Source: Rotaria socialis
Taxonomy: Eukaryota > Rotifera > Eurotatoria > Philodinida > Philodinidae
Length of the DNA stretch: 64,000 bases
Assembly: GCA_905331475.1 (NCBI GenBank)
Contig: CAJNYU010000408.1
Span: forward strand, 62,001 to 126,000
Direction: 5' to 3'
The position numbers and the translations under genes were made by a program. Below are positions 51,276 to 62,719 of this stretch, piece after piece. Numbering within the stretch: the first letter of the stretch is position 1; each line of letters starts with the position of its first letter. The notes below the pieces were generated by a model. It had not been told where the DNA came from, made no database searches, and saw only the letters and a program-made list of their open reading frames with translations.

Positions 51276-51594
51276 CCCAGGTCGTGGACGTACGGCGGGA
51301 AACGGCCGGAAAGCACAGGAAAGCGCTGGAAACTGGAAGCAGTATTCCAGTTGGAAGTTACCGGATTTTCTTCCTGTAGATTCCGATCAACTTCCAGATG
51401 TAAAACACAGAAAACTGACCGGAAAACACAGGAAACTGACCGGAATCCACAGGAAAAAAATCCGGTAACTTCCAACTGGAATACTGCTTCCAGTTTCCAG
51501 TGCTTTCCCATGCTTTCCGGCCAGATACGGTGATTTTTCCGCATCTTTCCGGCCGGTTCCTACAGTATCCGTCCTCCGGAATCATTGACCTGGG
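51276..51594. mobile_element. MITE with CCCAGGTC inverted ends
   Basis: 319 bp, from CCCAGGTC to GACCTGGG, flanked by TA on both sides (51274-51275, 51595-51596). Inside, arms of about 56 bp (51309-51372 and 51450-51510; AACTGGAAGCAGTATTCC, GTTGGAAGTTACCGGATTTT) are inverted copies, separated by repeats of CACAGGAAACTGACCGGAA. A TA duplication suggests a Tc1/mariner-type mover. A partial relative lies at 34064-34181. Confidence 0.75.
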
Positions 51595-51595
51595 T

Positions 51596-53608
51596 ATGCA
51601 AGCAACGGAAAATAATGACATCAACAATATGCAACAAAATACGAAAAATACAATTATTGATAATTCACATAATCATGTGTCGGCCTCACCCAATTCAATA
51701 TTTGAAATACAAAATGATTGTCGTAAAGAAGTTCGCACACCTAAACGTCATCTTAATTATAACCCAGATGTGAACAATAGCTACAGTTTGAAAAATATTA
51801 GTGACGAAAATGATAATGATTTCGAACCAGTTACGCATAAAAGAAAGAAGCGTCAGAGTGTTGACAAAGAAAAACACTATGAAGAACAAAATGACGTGAC
51901 TATGATTCATAACTACATAAATAGTCAACCACAACCGCAATTGTTACAACAAAAAGATAAACAGAAAGGAAGAACTATAACAAATTCTCGCATGTTCACA
52001 AACAAAGCACCGGACAAAATGAATCATAGAGAAAATAACATAGAGAACGAAAGAAATATCAAACAAACCCACCTGACCAACTACTCAAGCACGAACAATT
52101 ATAATAATCATCAACATGATGATAAATACAAATTTACAAATAGTGCACTTCATTGCGCAGTTGAACAGCATTTACCACCGATAAAGATCAAATGTCAACC
52201 TAAAATAAAAGATCATAAAGATGGTACATTACTTGTAAAAGAATTTCTCCACTTTATTGAGAAAAAACTCATACACATTAACAAGGAACATACTCAACCT
52301 ATAGGATTTGATTACTGGTACATCGACCGCAACAACGACCTACAATGCTACACAAAAAGTATAGCGCTTTTCGTATTTCTATGTGATGCGAACAATTATC
52401 CAGAAAAAATACTCAATACAATGATACAACCAAATCCACCCAAATACTTACCAACTCAACGTTCTGTTATCATCAAATATGTACCAAGAAGCATTGAATT
52501 CGACGAGATTAAGAATGAAATATGTACCAGATTTCGATCAATATTCAACATTGAAGAAATGAAAGGAGCTACAAGTGTGAAAAGTAGACACATTAGAATG
52601 GAATTGTCTGATCAAGATGAATATGAAAAAATGATATATGGTCAATCTATTCCAATAAGTGGACAACTTTTTGAAGTAACCGAATTTCTTGCACCACCCA
52701 GACTAATTATCTGTTCAAAATGTAATATACCCGGACATCTCAAGAAAGAATGCAATAGCAATATCGAAAAATGTAAAAAATGCGGCTCAAACAGAAACGA
52801 AGGTGATCACAAAGAATGTGCTATTGTTTGTCATCACTGCAATGGTAACCATGAAGCAACATCATACGAATGCCCATTTATTAATGATTACAGGAAAGAA
52901 CTAATGATCAAATTGAAAAATCGACCCGACCTCTTACCAAAGAATTGTCAATTTTTTATACCTACTCAATTCAGATCAGCAGAAAGAAAAAACAATCACA
53001 TCTTGATTAACCCCAAAACTCAAACTCAACACAACAACGACAAAAACATACAACAACAATCCTACTTCAATCAATATTCCAACAAAGAATGGCCAATTTT
53101 ATCCAACATATCTTCATTAACGAATACAACCAACAAATGGTATAATAGACAACAAACAACGCACAACATCTGGAACGATATGAATGAAGCTCAAAAAGAA
53201 ATTATGAAAACTCACGAAAAATTCAAGTAAAAAGAAATAGAAATTGAAAATCAATACAGAGATATGAAAAAACAGCTAGATGCTATCTTGTCTTTATCAA
53301 CAACCATGATAAAGCAACATAATGAATGTCTAAACTCGGTGATCAATACAATGAACGAGATTATACCAATGATTACTCTTTCTATTGGACTCAATAAACA
53401 GATCATTGAAAATATTACAAAACCAAACGATATGCAAGAAATATTATCAGTCATTCCAAACATCACGCAACTGCAAACATGGATAAACTACCTTCACGAA
53501 CGACAACAACTCATCTCCACGAAATATGCTGAAATGATCGACAACTTCGAGAAAAACAACAACCTTCTAACACATGGAATCGAACTGCTCGCAAAGTCAA
53601 GTGAATAA
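51596..53608 (+). pseudogene. Non-LTR retrotransposon ORF1 (gag-like), one internal stop
   Basis: Starts at ATG 51596 directly at the MITE border. Polar, Asn/Gln-rich N-terminal half with a basic KRKKRQ. An RRM-like segment follows (RSVIIKYVPRSIEFDEIKNE, HIRMELSDQDEYEKM), then three zinc knuckles: CSKCNIPGHLKKEC (CX2CX4HX4C), CKKCGSNRNEGDHKEC and CHHCNGNHEATSYEC. A TAA at 53228-53230 interrupts the frame, which continues unbroken in the same register as a coiled-coil-like tail (MKKQLDAILSLSTTM...) to 53608. The knuckle order is typical of jockey/I-type gag proteins of arthropods and other animals. The stop is a single-codon loss in an otherwise intact frame. Confidence 0.85.
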
Positions 53609-54702
53609 AAATTTATTTTTCTTTTCTGATCCCTACCTAAATCCCAAAATAGTCGAAACTTATAATGGATCCCTAAAAGATAAAGAATCTATTCGTAAAA
53701 TGATAAATGAGTGGAACACACGTACTTGTATTTCTGATATTAACACGAAATGGAAAAAAGAACGTCCAACACATACAACTAATACTAATTTAACTATAAT
53801 ACTATTCAATGTAGAATGCCTTAATACACATACAGATGATGTCGATCTTATCTTAAGCAAACACGCACCACACCTATGCTTATTGACTGGAGTTGGTAAA
53901 GCAACTGAAAAAATGCCTGTATTCCCTGGGTATACAGCAATAACACAAGCTGGTACAAATTCATTTGGTGGGAAAGCAGTTATGTATCAAAAGTCGCTAA
54001 ATTGTAAAGTAGTTGAAAAGGAAACAAACTTTATACTATGTGAAGTCGAAACCACTAATGCACACATACTAATTGGAGTAGTTTATGTTCCACCTGGAAC
54101 ACTACCACCGTTTCAAATTTTCAACAAATGCAAAAACAGACAATTTTTCATATTTGGAGATTTCAATGCCAAACATACTACATGTGGATGCAGCAAAAAT
54201 AACACAAGTGGAATACATCTGTTCGACTGGCTAGAAGCGACGGGGAACGATTTAATACTACCAACTTCTTCAACATCTAAACGTTCAAATGCCATAATAG
54301 ACTTCGGAATCACTGATAGCTCACAAGGCTGGCGATCACAAGTGCTAAATGAAGCTGCATCAGACCACTGGCCAATCATTTTTGATGCACCCTTTGCTAT
54401 AGACAACTCAATTACATACAAGCAAACGAACTGGCCAGTCTTTACGTTCTTTCTATCAAATATACACCAGTACTGGAACTCTCTTGTATATAATCTTGAC
54501 ATAGATTCTTTTTTTACATTATTCTCTACTTTTCTAAACGTACTACAAGACAGGTGCAGTTCATACAAACCAATAAAGAATTACAGATCACCCTGGCCAC
54601 CACAACTAATCTTCTTGGCCAGAACGGTAAACAAACATCGACGGGATTACCGCAAATATCGCTCCCAACATGATCTTGAAAAATTAAAAACTTGGAGAAC
54701 TA
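53574..54702 (+). pseudogene. Non-LTR retrotransposon ORF2, endonuclease part only
   Basis: Overlaps the end of ORF1 by 35 nt in another frame, as in related elements. Apurinic-like endonuclease text: LTIILFNVECLNTHTDDVDL, HLCLLTGVGKATEK, GVVYVPPG, FFIFGDFNAKHTTCG, IDFGITD, AASDHWPIIF. The GDFNAKH and SDHWP catalytic motifs are present, but the acidic residue expected in the LLTE position is Gly (GGA). The linker after the endonuclease (RSPWPPQLIFLARTVNKHRR) is present, then the frame is cut by the pogo-like element at 54703. No reverse transcriptase is found beyond that element, so the 3' part is missing. Confidence 0.85.
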
Positions 54703-57148
54703 CAGTAAAACCTCCCTAAAGTGAACACTAATGGGACTGGTTAAAACATGTTCACTATAGGAGGTGTTCACTAAATAGAGGTGTCATAATGAATAAACTA
54801 TTACATGTGTACTGTGTATGATGAGTGTTACATGTTGATGAGTACGCACGTTTTTTGTTAGAATTTCCTTGGATTACTTAGTGCATAGAATAAAAAAATC
54901 ATTTCTTCAATTTATGACATATATTTATTTCAAATTTTATAAAACAAAATAACAAAAAAATATTTCTTTTATAGATTATACATTTTTATTTAATTTTTAC
55001 AAAAGAAATCATCAATCTTAGTTTGTTTCGCACCTTTGGAATCGATAAAGAGTTGAGTCAGTTGCGAATCTAGTTGAGAAATAAGTGAATGTAATTCTGG
55101 ATATTGAGTAGAAGCCAGAAGGTGTAACGTTTTAGCCATTTTCATTGCATCGATGAGTTTTGGTGGTGCTTCAGTTAGTATATCATCATCCTGATCATTA
55201 TTATTATGTTTTTTATTGACATATTCTTCATCGACAATGATTACATCATTGTCAGATTCATTCCATTCATTGAAAGTTGGTGTATCTAAGTCCATTTCGA
55301 CGAATTCACTTGCTGAAAGACTTTGTCCATCAATATGAATATGAGCAAGAAGAGTATCAAGATCTTTTAATGCTGTTGTAATATCATCAATAATAGTTTC
55401 TTCATTTGTATCATTTTCATTGTCGATTGTACCACTAATAGTATCTTGAGTATTTGGATGAACGAAGCCTGCCATACGAAATGTGTTGCGGATTGTTAAT
55501 TGAGTGACACTTTCCCAAGCATTTTTTGTCCAAGTTACGGCATCAAGAGCAGTAATAATAATGTCATCTGGTGATGTAGCAAGGGCACAACGTGATATTA
55601 CATGCTTCACAAGATGTTGACCTAAATGAAGTCAGTTATATTTTTCAAAATGTCGAAAAACAGAATACTTACGATAATAACACTTGAAATTCTTGATTAT
55701 ACCTTGGTCAATGGGGTTGCAGCTTCGATGTTGTGTTTGGAGGAAAGAATTTAACACATATGTTGGAATATTCAACGTCGGGATTATGACATGGTGCATG
55801 GTCCATAAACAATAAAATTTTACGCTTTTGTTTAATCATACTTTTGTTCACGGTAATCAGCCAGTCTTCAAAGAGGCTGGCTGTCATCCAGCTGCTACGA
55901 TTTGATCGCCAGGTAATAGGTAAGTTTTTCACATTTTAATTCTTGAAGCATCGTGGATTAGCAGATTTACCTAAAACGGAAACATTAACATTTATTATAA
56001 GGAAAGACTAAACAGAAAATGCAGAACTGACCTATCATAAGCGGTTTTAATTTGTCTGTACCTGTCATATTGGTACACAGCAAAACTGTAAAACGTTCTT
56101 TGGACCGTTTCCCGCCTTTGCAAGAATCTTTGGCCGCAACAAGCGAACGATTTGGTAGTGCTTTGAAGAATAATCCAGTTTCGTCTGCATTATAAATATC
56201 ATTGGGATTATATTTGTCAATCATTACCACCAGGCGCTTTTCCCACTCGTCAACAGTTGCAGGATCGACTGATGCTGATTCACCATTGATAGTTCGATAT
56301 TGTATACCATGACGTTTGCGAAACTTTTCTAGCCAACCATTGCTTGCTTTGAAATCGCCAGCATTTGAACCACCTAGTTGTTGACGAATTTGTCTTGCTT
56401 GCTCTTGCAAAAGAGGACCCGAGATAGGAATATTCTTACTGCGTTGTTGTACAAACCATTCATATACTTTCTGATCTAGTTGTTGACTGAATTCATCACG
56501 TAGATTACGCTTCTTGTTTGAGTTTTCATTTTGTTCATAATTCTCAATGTACTCAACTTTGCGCTTAACAATATTTGAAACACTTCCGATCGAGATTTTG
56601 TACTCACCAGCCAATTTACGGTACGGTACATTTTGTTCGTTTTTACGAATCAACTCTACTCTTTCAGCAAGTGTTAAATCGCGTCTTGCTGTCATCTTAC
56701 AAGTGTGAATAGAAAGGAGTGATATTCTTACAGACACAGAGGACCAATTCGTTATTGCCTATTCATTCTTATTGTTCTTTTTGTTCAATACATGCGACAT
56801 ATCAATTAGAGATGAACTTTTGACTATCATTCGTCTTTTATTTTATGCATGCGACCATTTTTTTTATAATAAGTAGACCGTCAATAAAGTTAGCGGTCAT
56901 TGCTTCGAAATGTACAATATTTGTCCTCGATTTTTATCTTCTCAAGCGCATATTTTCTTGTACATATGTTCACTATATAGAGGTTTTTTTACTATTGGGA
57001 CCAAAACAAAGTGTTCACTGTTCAGAGTTGGGAGGTGTTCACTATACAGAGGTCTATTTACAGCAAAAATCGATCGGGCGGTTCAGATTATCCGTTCAGA
57101 CGAGAGGTGTTCACTATATAGAGGTGTTCACTATGGGAGGTTTTACTG
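54703..57148. mobile_element. Pogo/Tigger-like DNA transposon, 2.4 kb
   Basis: Ends CAGTAAAACCTCCC and its inverse GGGAGGTTTTACTG, flanked by TA on each side (54701-54702, 57149-57150), inserted in the non-LTR ORF2. Subterminal GTGTTCACTATAGAGG-type words repeat at both ends and are probable transposase-binding sites. Encodes a CENP-B/Tigger-type transposase on the minus strand. Confidence 0.92.
54990..56695 (-). pseudogene. Tigger/pogo transposase, one nonsense and one frameshift
   Basis: Exons 56695-56032, 55970-55673 and 55621-54990. The N-terminal HTH (LTLAERVELIRKNEQNVPYR, KISIGSVSNIVKRK) and CENPB-type DNA-binding domain (NGWLEKFRKRHGI) lead to a DDD catalytic core: IYNADETGLFFKALP, LLFMDHAPCHNPD and LQPxDQGIIKNFK. 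TAA at 55938-55936 interrupts FKN.NVKNLPITWR, and the C-run 55716-55713 has one base too many, throwing the frame just before the third Asp. With that base discounted the exon phases agree. The tail is acidic, ending QTKIDDFFCKN. Transposase start set at ATG 56695 (MTARRDLTL). Confidence 0.88.
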
Positions 57149-57150
57149 TA

Positions 57151-58800
57151 TATATATGTGAATTTATTGGATAGTGATCCGAGCTTAATCGTCGTCTTTT
57201 CCATTCACACATATCCCTAAAAGAACGTAAGATTTATTATTGATACGAAAAGATTTCTAATGATAATATTGTTTGTGAAGTTTGAATGAATTCCTTTATC
57301 AATGGGGACAATACTTTACGATATTTGAATGTCAGTTAGAATGGGTTATATCCTCGCAATACACACATCCTTGAGGCTCAGCTTGATGTAAAAGATTATT
57401 GAGAAAATTGTTCTTCTGATCTGAAGAATGATTTCTCAATCATTTGAACTTATTATGTTTTTATTTAATGAAACTCTCATATTTTGATCTATGTAACTTT
57501 AACTTTACCTGTTATTAAAGACTGAACATAGAAAAGAAATTCTTCGAGTCTACGATTTCAACTCTCAGATTTGTGGAGATGCTTTCACGTTAATCATTCA
57601 ATGTCCAGATGGTTCTTATCTCTCACAGTTTTTTCTGTTCATCGATTTCTTTAACGGATCGAAAAAACTTTCTTCTTCGAGGAAGCTATCTTATTCTGTT
57701 GGTATAAACAGCTAGTCCTTGGTTCGGATTGCATTTTTTTACGAAAACAAGTGAAATTCCGTACGTCGCTTAGCAACAACAACTATATATTTAGTAAGAA
57801 GTGAAAATCCCATGGATTTCTATAAACTTGATGCTATTAGAAAAGGAAAATTGGTAAAATCACAAAAGGACAAGATTGATTGAATTTCATCACCCTAAAA
57901 CTATAAATCTGATGAGGAAAGCATTTGGAGGTGTTCTCTGACATCAATAAAATAAAGACACATGGATAGAGATGACCTTAAAGAATCTACAGATGAATCT
58001 CTCATGTTGAAGAAACTTACATTTATAATCGAGAAGATTTTCTACGACAAACTCTTGCCAACTCTTTCGAGAAGACTAAACTAGGCACTGAAAATATGGT
58101 GAGTGTTAAAATCCGAAAACTTACGGCATTAGAAAAGCTGTTAACACAATCCTGCTAGTATTAAAGTGTAAAACACAATGTGACTGCTATTAATAATTAA
58201 AAATGAAAATCGCTTGTTTCTACCTATCTTGGAGCCCGTATCTTCATTATTCTTTTATCTAGTCTCTAAAATATTCAATAAAAAGTAGTTTCTATACAAG
58301 AGTTACATGTTACTGATAAGCAGTGTTTCATCATATATTAACAATACTTGTCGTGATCTGTAGCCAAATGTCAGAATATCTGACGACATCTTTTATGGGA
58401 GCTAGCAGAGTGAGTCTAATTTCAACCCTATATACATCAATACTTCCTCTAGATTGTGTTTTACACAAATAGTTAGAATCGTCATACTGAATGGTATTAC
58501 TACTAATTTTGCTAACTATTTTTCTATAATCCACGATCCATAAAAGACAGATTCGTCTTCTCTCTTCAATAAACTAAAAACAAACCAAAGCCAAATTTAC
58601 TAGAGGAGAAATGTTCCATTTTCAATATACAAATAATGATAACGGCAGTGATATCTGTCGCACTATACAAACACATTGAACAGTACACAGTGTAGACATG
58701 TCTCACTTACAAATATGGCTACATTTTTTAAGTAAAACCAACCAAAGTTAAGCTCCGAAAAGCACACAAAAATATAATGAAAACTTCTCAAATTACTATC
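57151..58800. other. 1.65-kb gene-free stretch
   Basis: No gene, element end or clear repeat recognised. It may contain remnants of the retrotransposon 3' end, but no reverse transcriptase motif is visible. Confidence 0.5.
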
Positions 58801-61800
58801 AACAACGTTCTAGATTGCTACTCATTGTTTAATTCTCGTTTATTCGTTTCTTTTCGTTATCCATTATTACACGCATAAAATCAAGACTTCATGCAAAATG
58901 ACTGCCACACTGATAACTCGAAAGTTAGAAAAAATATACTGCTTATCTTGAACATTCGCAAATACTGTTTAGTTCATATTTTGTATTCATTACGATCCCA
59001 ACATTCCAGTTTGATGAATTGATCTAAGTTCACATGATGAACGAATAATCCTCAGGACGTTATTGTTCTTTTATTTTGCGCACTTGTATGAAATGTATTA
59101 AAGTTGTTAAACTGATTGAAAAACATAGAAGTTGAATTTTTCTCAAAATAGTTCCACTCGCATAATCTGTTTACATTTAGCAAGAGCTGTAGAAGTGATA
59201 ATCAACTAGTAGATCATATAGCAAATGAATTATGATAAATAATCTCTCGTTCAACTGTTCTCTTCCGATTGAAGCTTAAATTTAAAGTTGATAGTCATTC
59301 ATGTAAGACATGATACATTAATTCTCATAACCACTGTTCTGTTCATTTATCTTCTTATTATCATAACTAGAATTTGCAGTTGGTATTGGAATTCACGTTA
59401 TATAATAAATAGAAATTCATAACCACCGTCTTGTTTCCATAGTTTACTCACTTGAAAATGACAATATCGAGTTCATATACCAATTGATAATCACAGAAAA
59501 AATGAATTCTGGTAACCACTATTCAATTCATCTATTGTCCTCAATTTGAAAAACAAATATTTACGCTACTTTACTCATCGAACGCATAATAAAAGTATTC
59601 TCATAACCACTAGCCAGGTCGCTTATTGTGTTCAATTCGAAACAAACATGTCGTGTACCTCAACTCATTTACGATACTATGAAAAGTGAATATTCCTAAC
59701 GATTACTCAGTTCATCCATTTCACTCATCTGGATATAAAGACTTTTGATTTATAAAATAATTGAAAATTGCATGGAAAATGATTTATCATAACCATCTTT
59801 TCCTTGGTATATTCTGCTCGATTTGTAGCAGAAACCTTAATTTAGTAGATTGAACAAAAATTAGGTAGCCAATGAATGTATTAAACCATAATTTTATTTA
59901 CATAAATCAGTTGTTTAAATCATAAATTTTTCGATAACTATCGATTGAAGATTATGTGATAAATGAAGCTACTGAACCATGATTCTAGTTACTTTTTTTG
60001 CTCGATTCAAAACAAAGAGAAAATTAATAATCCAATCGATGATTATGTTGCGAGTGAATTCGTATCAGGAACACTTTATTCACCCATTTTACTCACATTC
60101 AAGCATGATATTGTGTCGCCTAATTGATCAAAGATTATATGATAAAAAAATTCCTTTCACCATAGTTTTGTAAAATAACTATGATCACTTTCAAGTAAGC
60201 GCTACACCTCGATAACCTCATCCAAGATCTCCAGACAAATCAATTTGTATAACGAAAGTACTGTTTACTTATTTTGCTTACGTTGAATCGAAAATTTTCT
60301 ATTTGAGTTGATGAACTTCAAAGATGACATGACAACTGAATTCTTACTAACATACTTCTATTCAATTATTTGATTCATATCAAAGTAACAGCTCTTCTAT
60401 TTGTAAATTAATCGAAGGACACATGATACATGAATTGTTCTTATAATTGTTCTGTTCGGTTACGCTCTTTTCTTCGCAACATAAAATACAGTATTTAATA
60501 CAATTAATGATGATACAGAAAACGAATCTTTTAATGACGAGTCTTTTAAAAAATTTCAATGATTTCAATGCAATACTTTATCGTGCAATGATGATAGAAG
60601 ATCACAATGAAAACGAATGTTCGTTATTAGGATTCTGTTCATTCATTTTTCACAGCTCGAAGTTAGATCATGGTGCAATAAACGGATTATAAGTGACGTA
60701 TTAAGTGAATCCTCATCATTACTATCTTGTTCTTGCATTTTGATAACGTCAAAACAAAAGTTTCAACGTAAAATAATGATAAAAAGTTGCATAAAAAGTG
60801 AATTTGCATAACCACGGTTCTATTGATCTACTATGCTTACCTTTTACAAAAAATATTGAGCTTAGAATCTAATAAAAGATCATATAGTAAATGAATTTAC
60901 ACAATCATGATTTCAATCATATATTTTGCTCACTTCAAATCAAAATATTTGAGTTGATTATTTTGTCGATGATCATATTTAAAATGGCTTCTCGCGAACA
61001 GTATTGTTGAGTTCGACTATTTTATATTTTCTAAACATGAATTTCATATTAGTAAACCAATAAATAAAGAGATTGAAAGTGGATTCTTCTCATAACTATT
61101 CAGCCCTTTTATTTAGTGAATTTCCAAGCAAAAACTTAAAGCCAATGAGTTGTTGGCGTATCATCTGTCAAGCGAAATTTTTTAAAGATTATCTTATGAA
61201 TCTATAATGCTCAAGGCAAAAGAAATGTATCAAATTGATATCTTCATCAAAGTTAGCATAAGGAGTGAATTGTCATAACCAAGGTTAGGTTTATTTATTG
61301 TCCACATTTCAACTCAAAATTTCAATTAGCTGATATCATATTACTCCGAGTCGAAATTGAATTTTTATAACGGCAAGTAGCAGGGTTCTATTCACTTCTC
61401 TTGTTTACAGTAGAGCCATAGTTTTCTAATGATCCGTTAGAGAAACAATAAATGAAAAAATGAATGTTAACAATCAGTTCTTTGTTGGTATATTTTACTC
61501 AATTCTAAACAAGAGCTTTTAATTGATGAGACCATCGAAAGTCACATCGAAACTGAATATTTTTAAGAAGTGCAATGTTCATTTATTTCCTTTATTTCTA
61601 AACAAAGTTTTTGAGTCATTCATCTCACTAAATCTCATAGAAAATTACTGGTTATGATCATGCTTCTATTCATCTATTTTGTTCACTTTGCGGGAACGAT
61701 TTTAATTAAGTAGTATTATAGAAGACTATATTCCAAATAAACATTGCTTACGGTGCTTTAGTTCGTATATGTTACTGATTTTTAAGCGAACACTTCAATG

Positions 61801-62520
61801 TGACAAGTTAATTGAAGGTTTCATAGTAAATAAATAATCCTATTCCAATCATGTGAACTATTGTCCCATGTCCAATAATCTGAATCAGTTATCTTAGCTA
61901 TTTCGAAATGATACATCATTAGTATGAGACAGATATAATATCGCATATCTAAATGAATAATTACAATCATTTTTTTTTTCAAATTTTTGATTTACTTAGA
62001 ACTGAAAGTTTATGATTATTAAGTTTTATGACATATCACATGGGAAATGGAGTGCTATGACAACATTTTCCAAAATTTTATTCTCTTATTTGATTGACTT
62101 TGAAAAGAGTGTTCTGAATCCATCAAATTAACAACTTATACAATAAATGTATGATCACGACATCTTTTACAAGGACTTTTTTCAAGTATCTTTCTCTTAA
62201 AAAGACGAAGTTTTCTATTAATATTCTATTTGAACATCAAACTTTTAACAAATGATTATTAGCACATATTGTTTATGTATCATGTGATCTTAAAACGGCG
62301 AAATGAATATAGTGGAATTAGCAGATTCATTGAACATCTTATGGTAAATGAATAATTATAATTGCCACCATTTATCTGTACATTTATTCTTTCTAAATTG
62401 AAAGTAAAGCTTTCGATCTGATCAATCGTTCAAAGATGACATAAAAAATGAGGAAATGTAACAACGAGATTTTGCGTTTATTTCCAGTGAACTTAAAGCA
62501 AACTTGTGTGTGGAAAAGCT
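58800..62520. repeat. Highly diverged tandem array, period about 92 bp
   Basis: A recurrent core resembling ATTCTCATAACCACTGTTCTG then TTCATTTATTTTGCTCA, followed by an AAAACAAA-like stretch, AGTTGATNAA and AAGATCATATGATAAATGAA, comes back every 88-97 bp. Anchor positions: 59328, 59419, 59507, 59601, 59690, 59787, 59880, 59972, 60063, 60160, 60341, 60430, 60616, 60707, 60806, 60898, 60990, 61088, 61270, 61360, 61456, 61550, 61650, 61740, 61951, 62150, 62345 and 62440. About 38-40 units. Adjacent units are heavily diverged, so homogenisation has ceased. Array borders are approximate. Confidence 0.75.
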
Positions 62521-62708
62521 TTTGAATGATCTCATGACAGATGGATGATCCTTAGAAAGTGACTCTCGACTACATGAGATCTTATCGCTCCGATTACGTG
62601 AGTGTCGATTGTCTTCTAAAACTGAACGTTGATCTCTTTGAATAGATGAACTTTGACGTCTTGGAGGAGGTGACATTGAATCATTCGATGGAGAAGGTTG
62701 TACAAGTC
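62422..62708 (-). CDS. Possible exon of an unidentified Ser/Arg-rich protein
   Basis: Minus-strand frame opening just after an acceptor-like TTTATATTTAG (62709-62719): LVQPSPSNDSMSPPPRRQSS, then alternating Ser/Arg/Asp text (EDNRHSRNRSDK...SRESLSKDHPSVMRSFKSF). Composition looks like a disordered nuclear or cytoskeletal linker. The last part overlaps the 92-bp array, so the true exon probably ends earlier, near 62500. Upstream exons would lie to the right but were not identified. Confidence 0.35.
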
Positions 62709-62719
62709 CTAAATATAAA

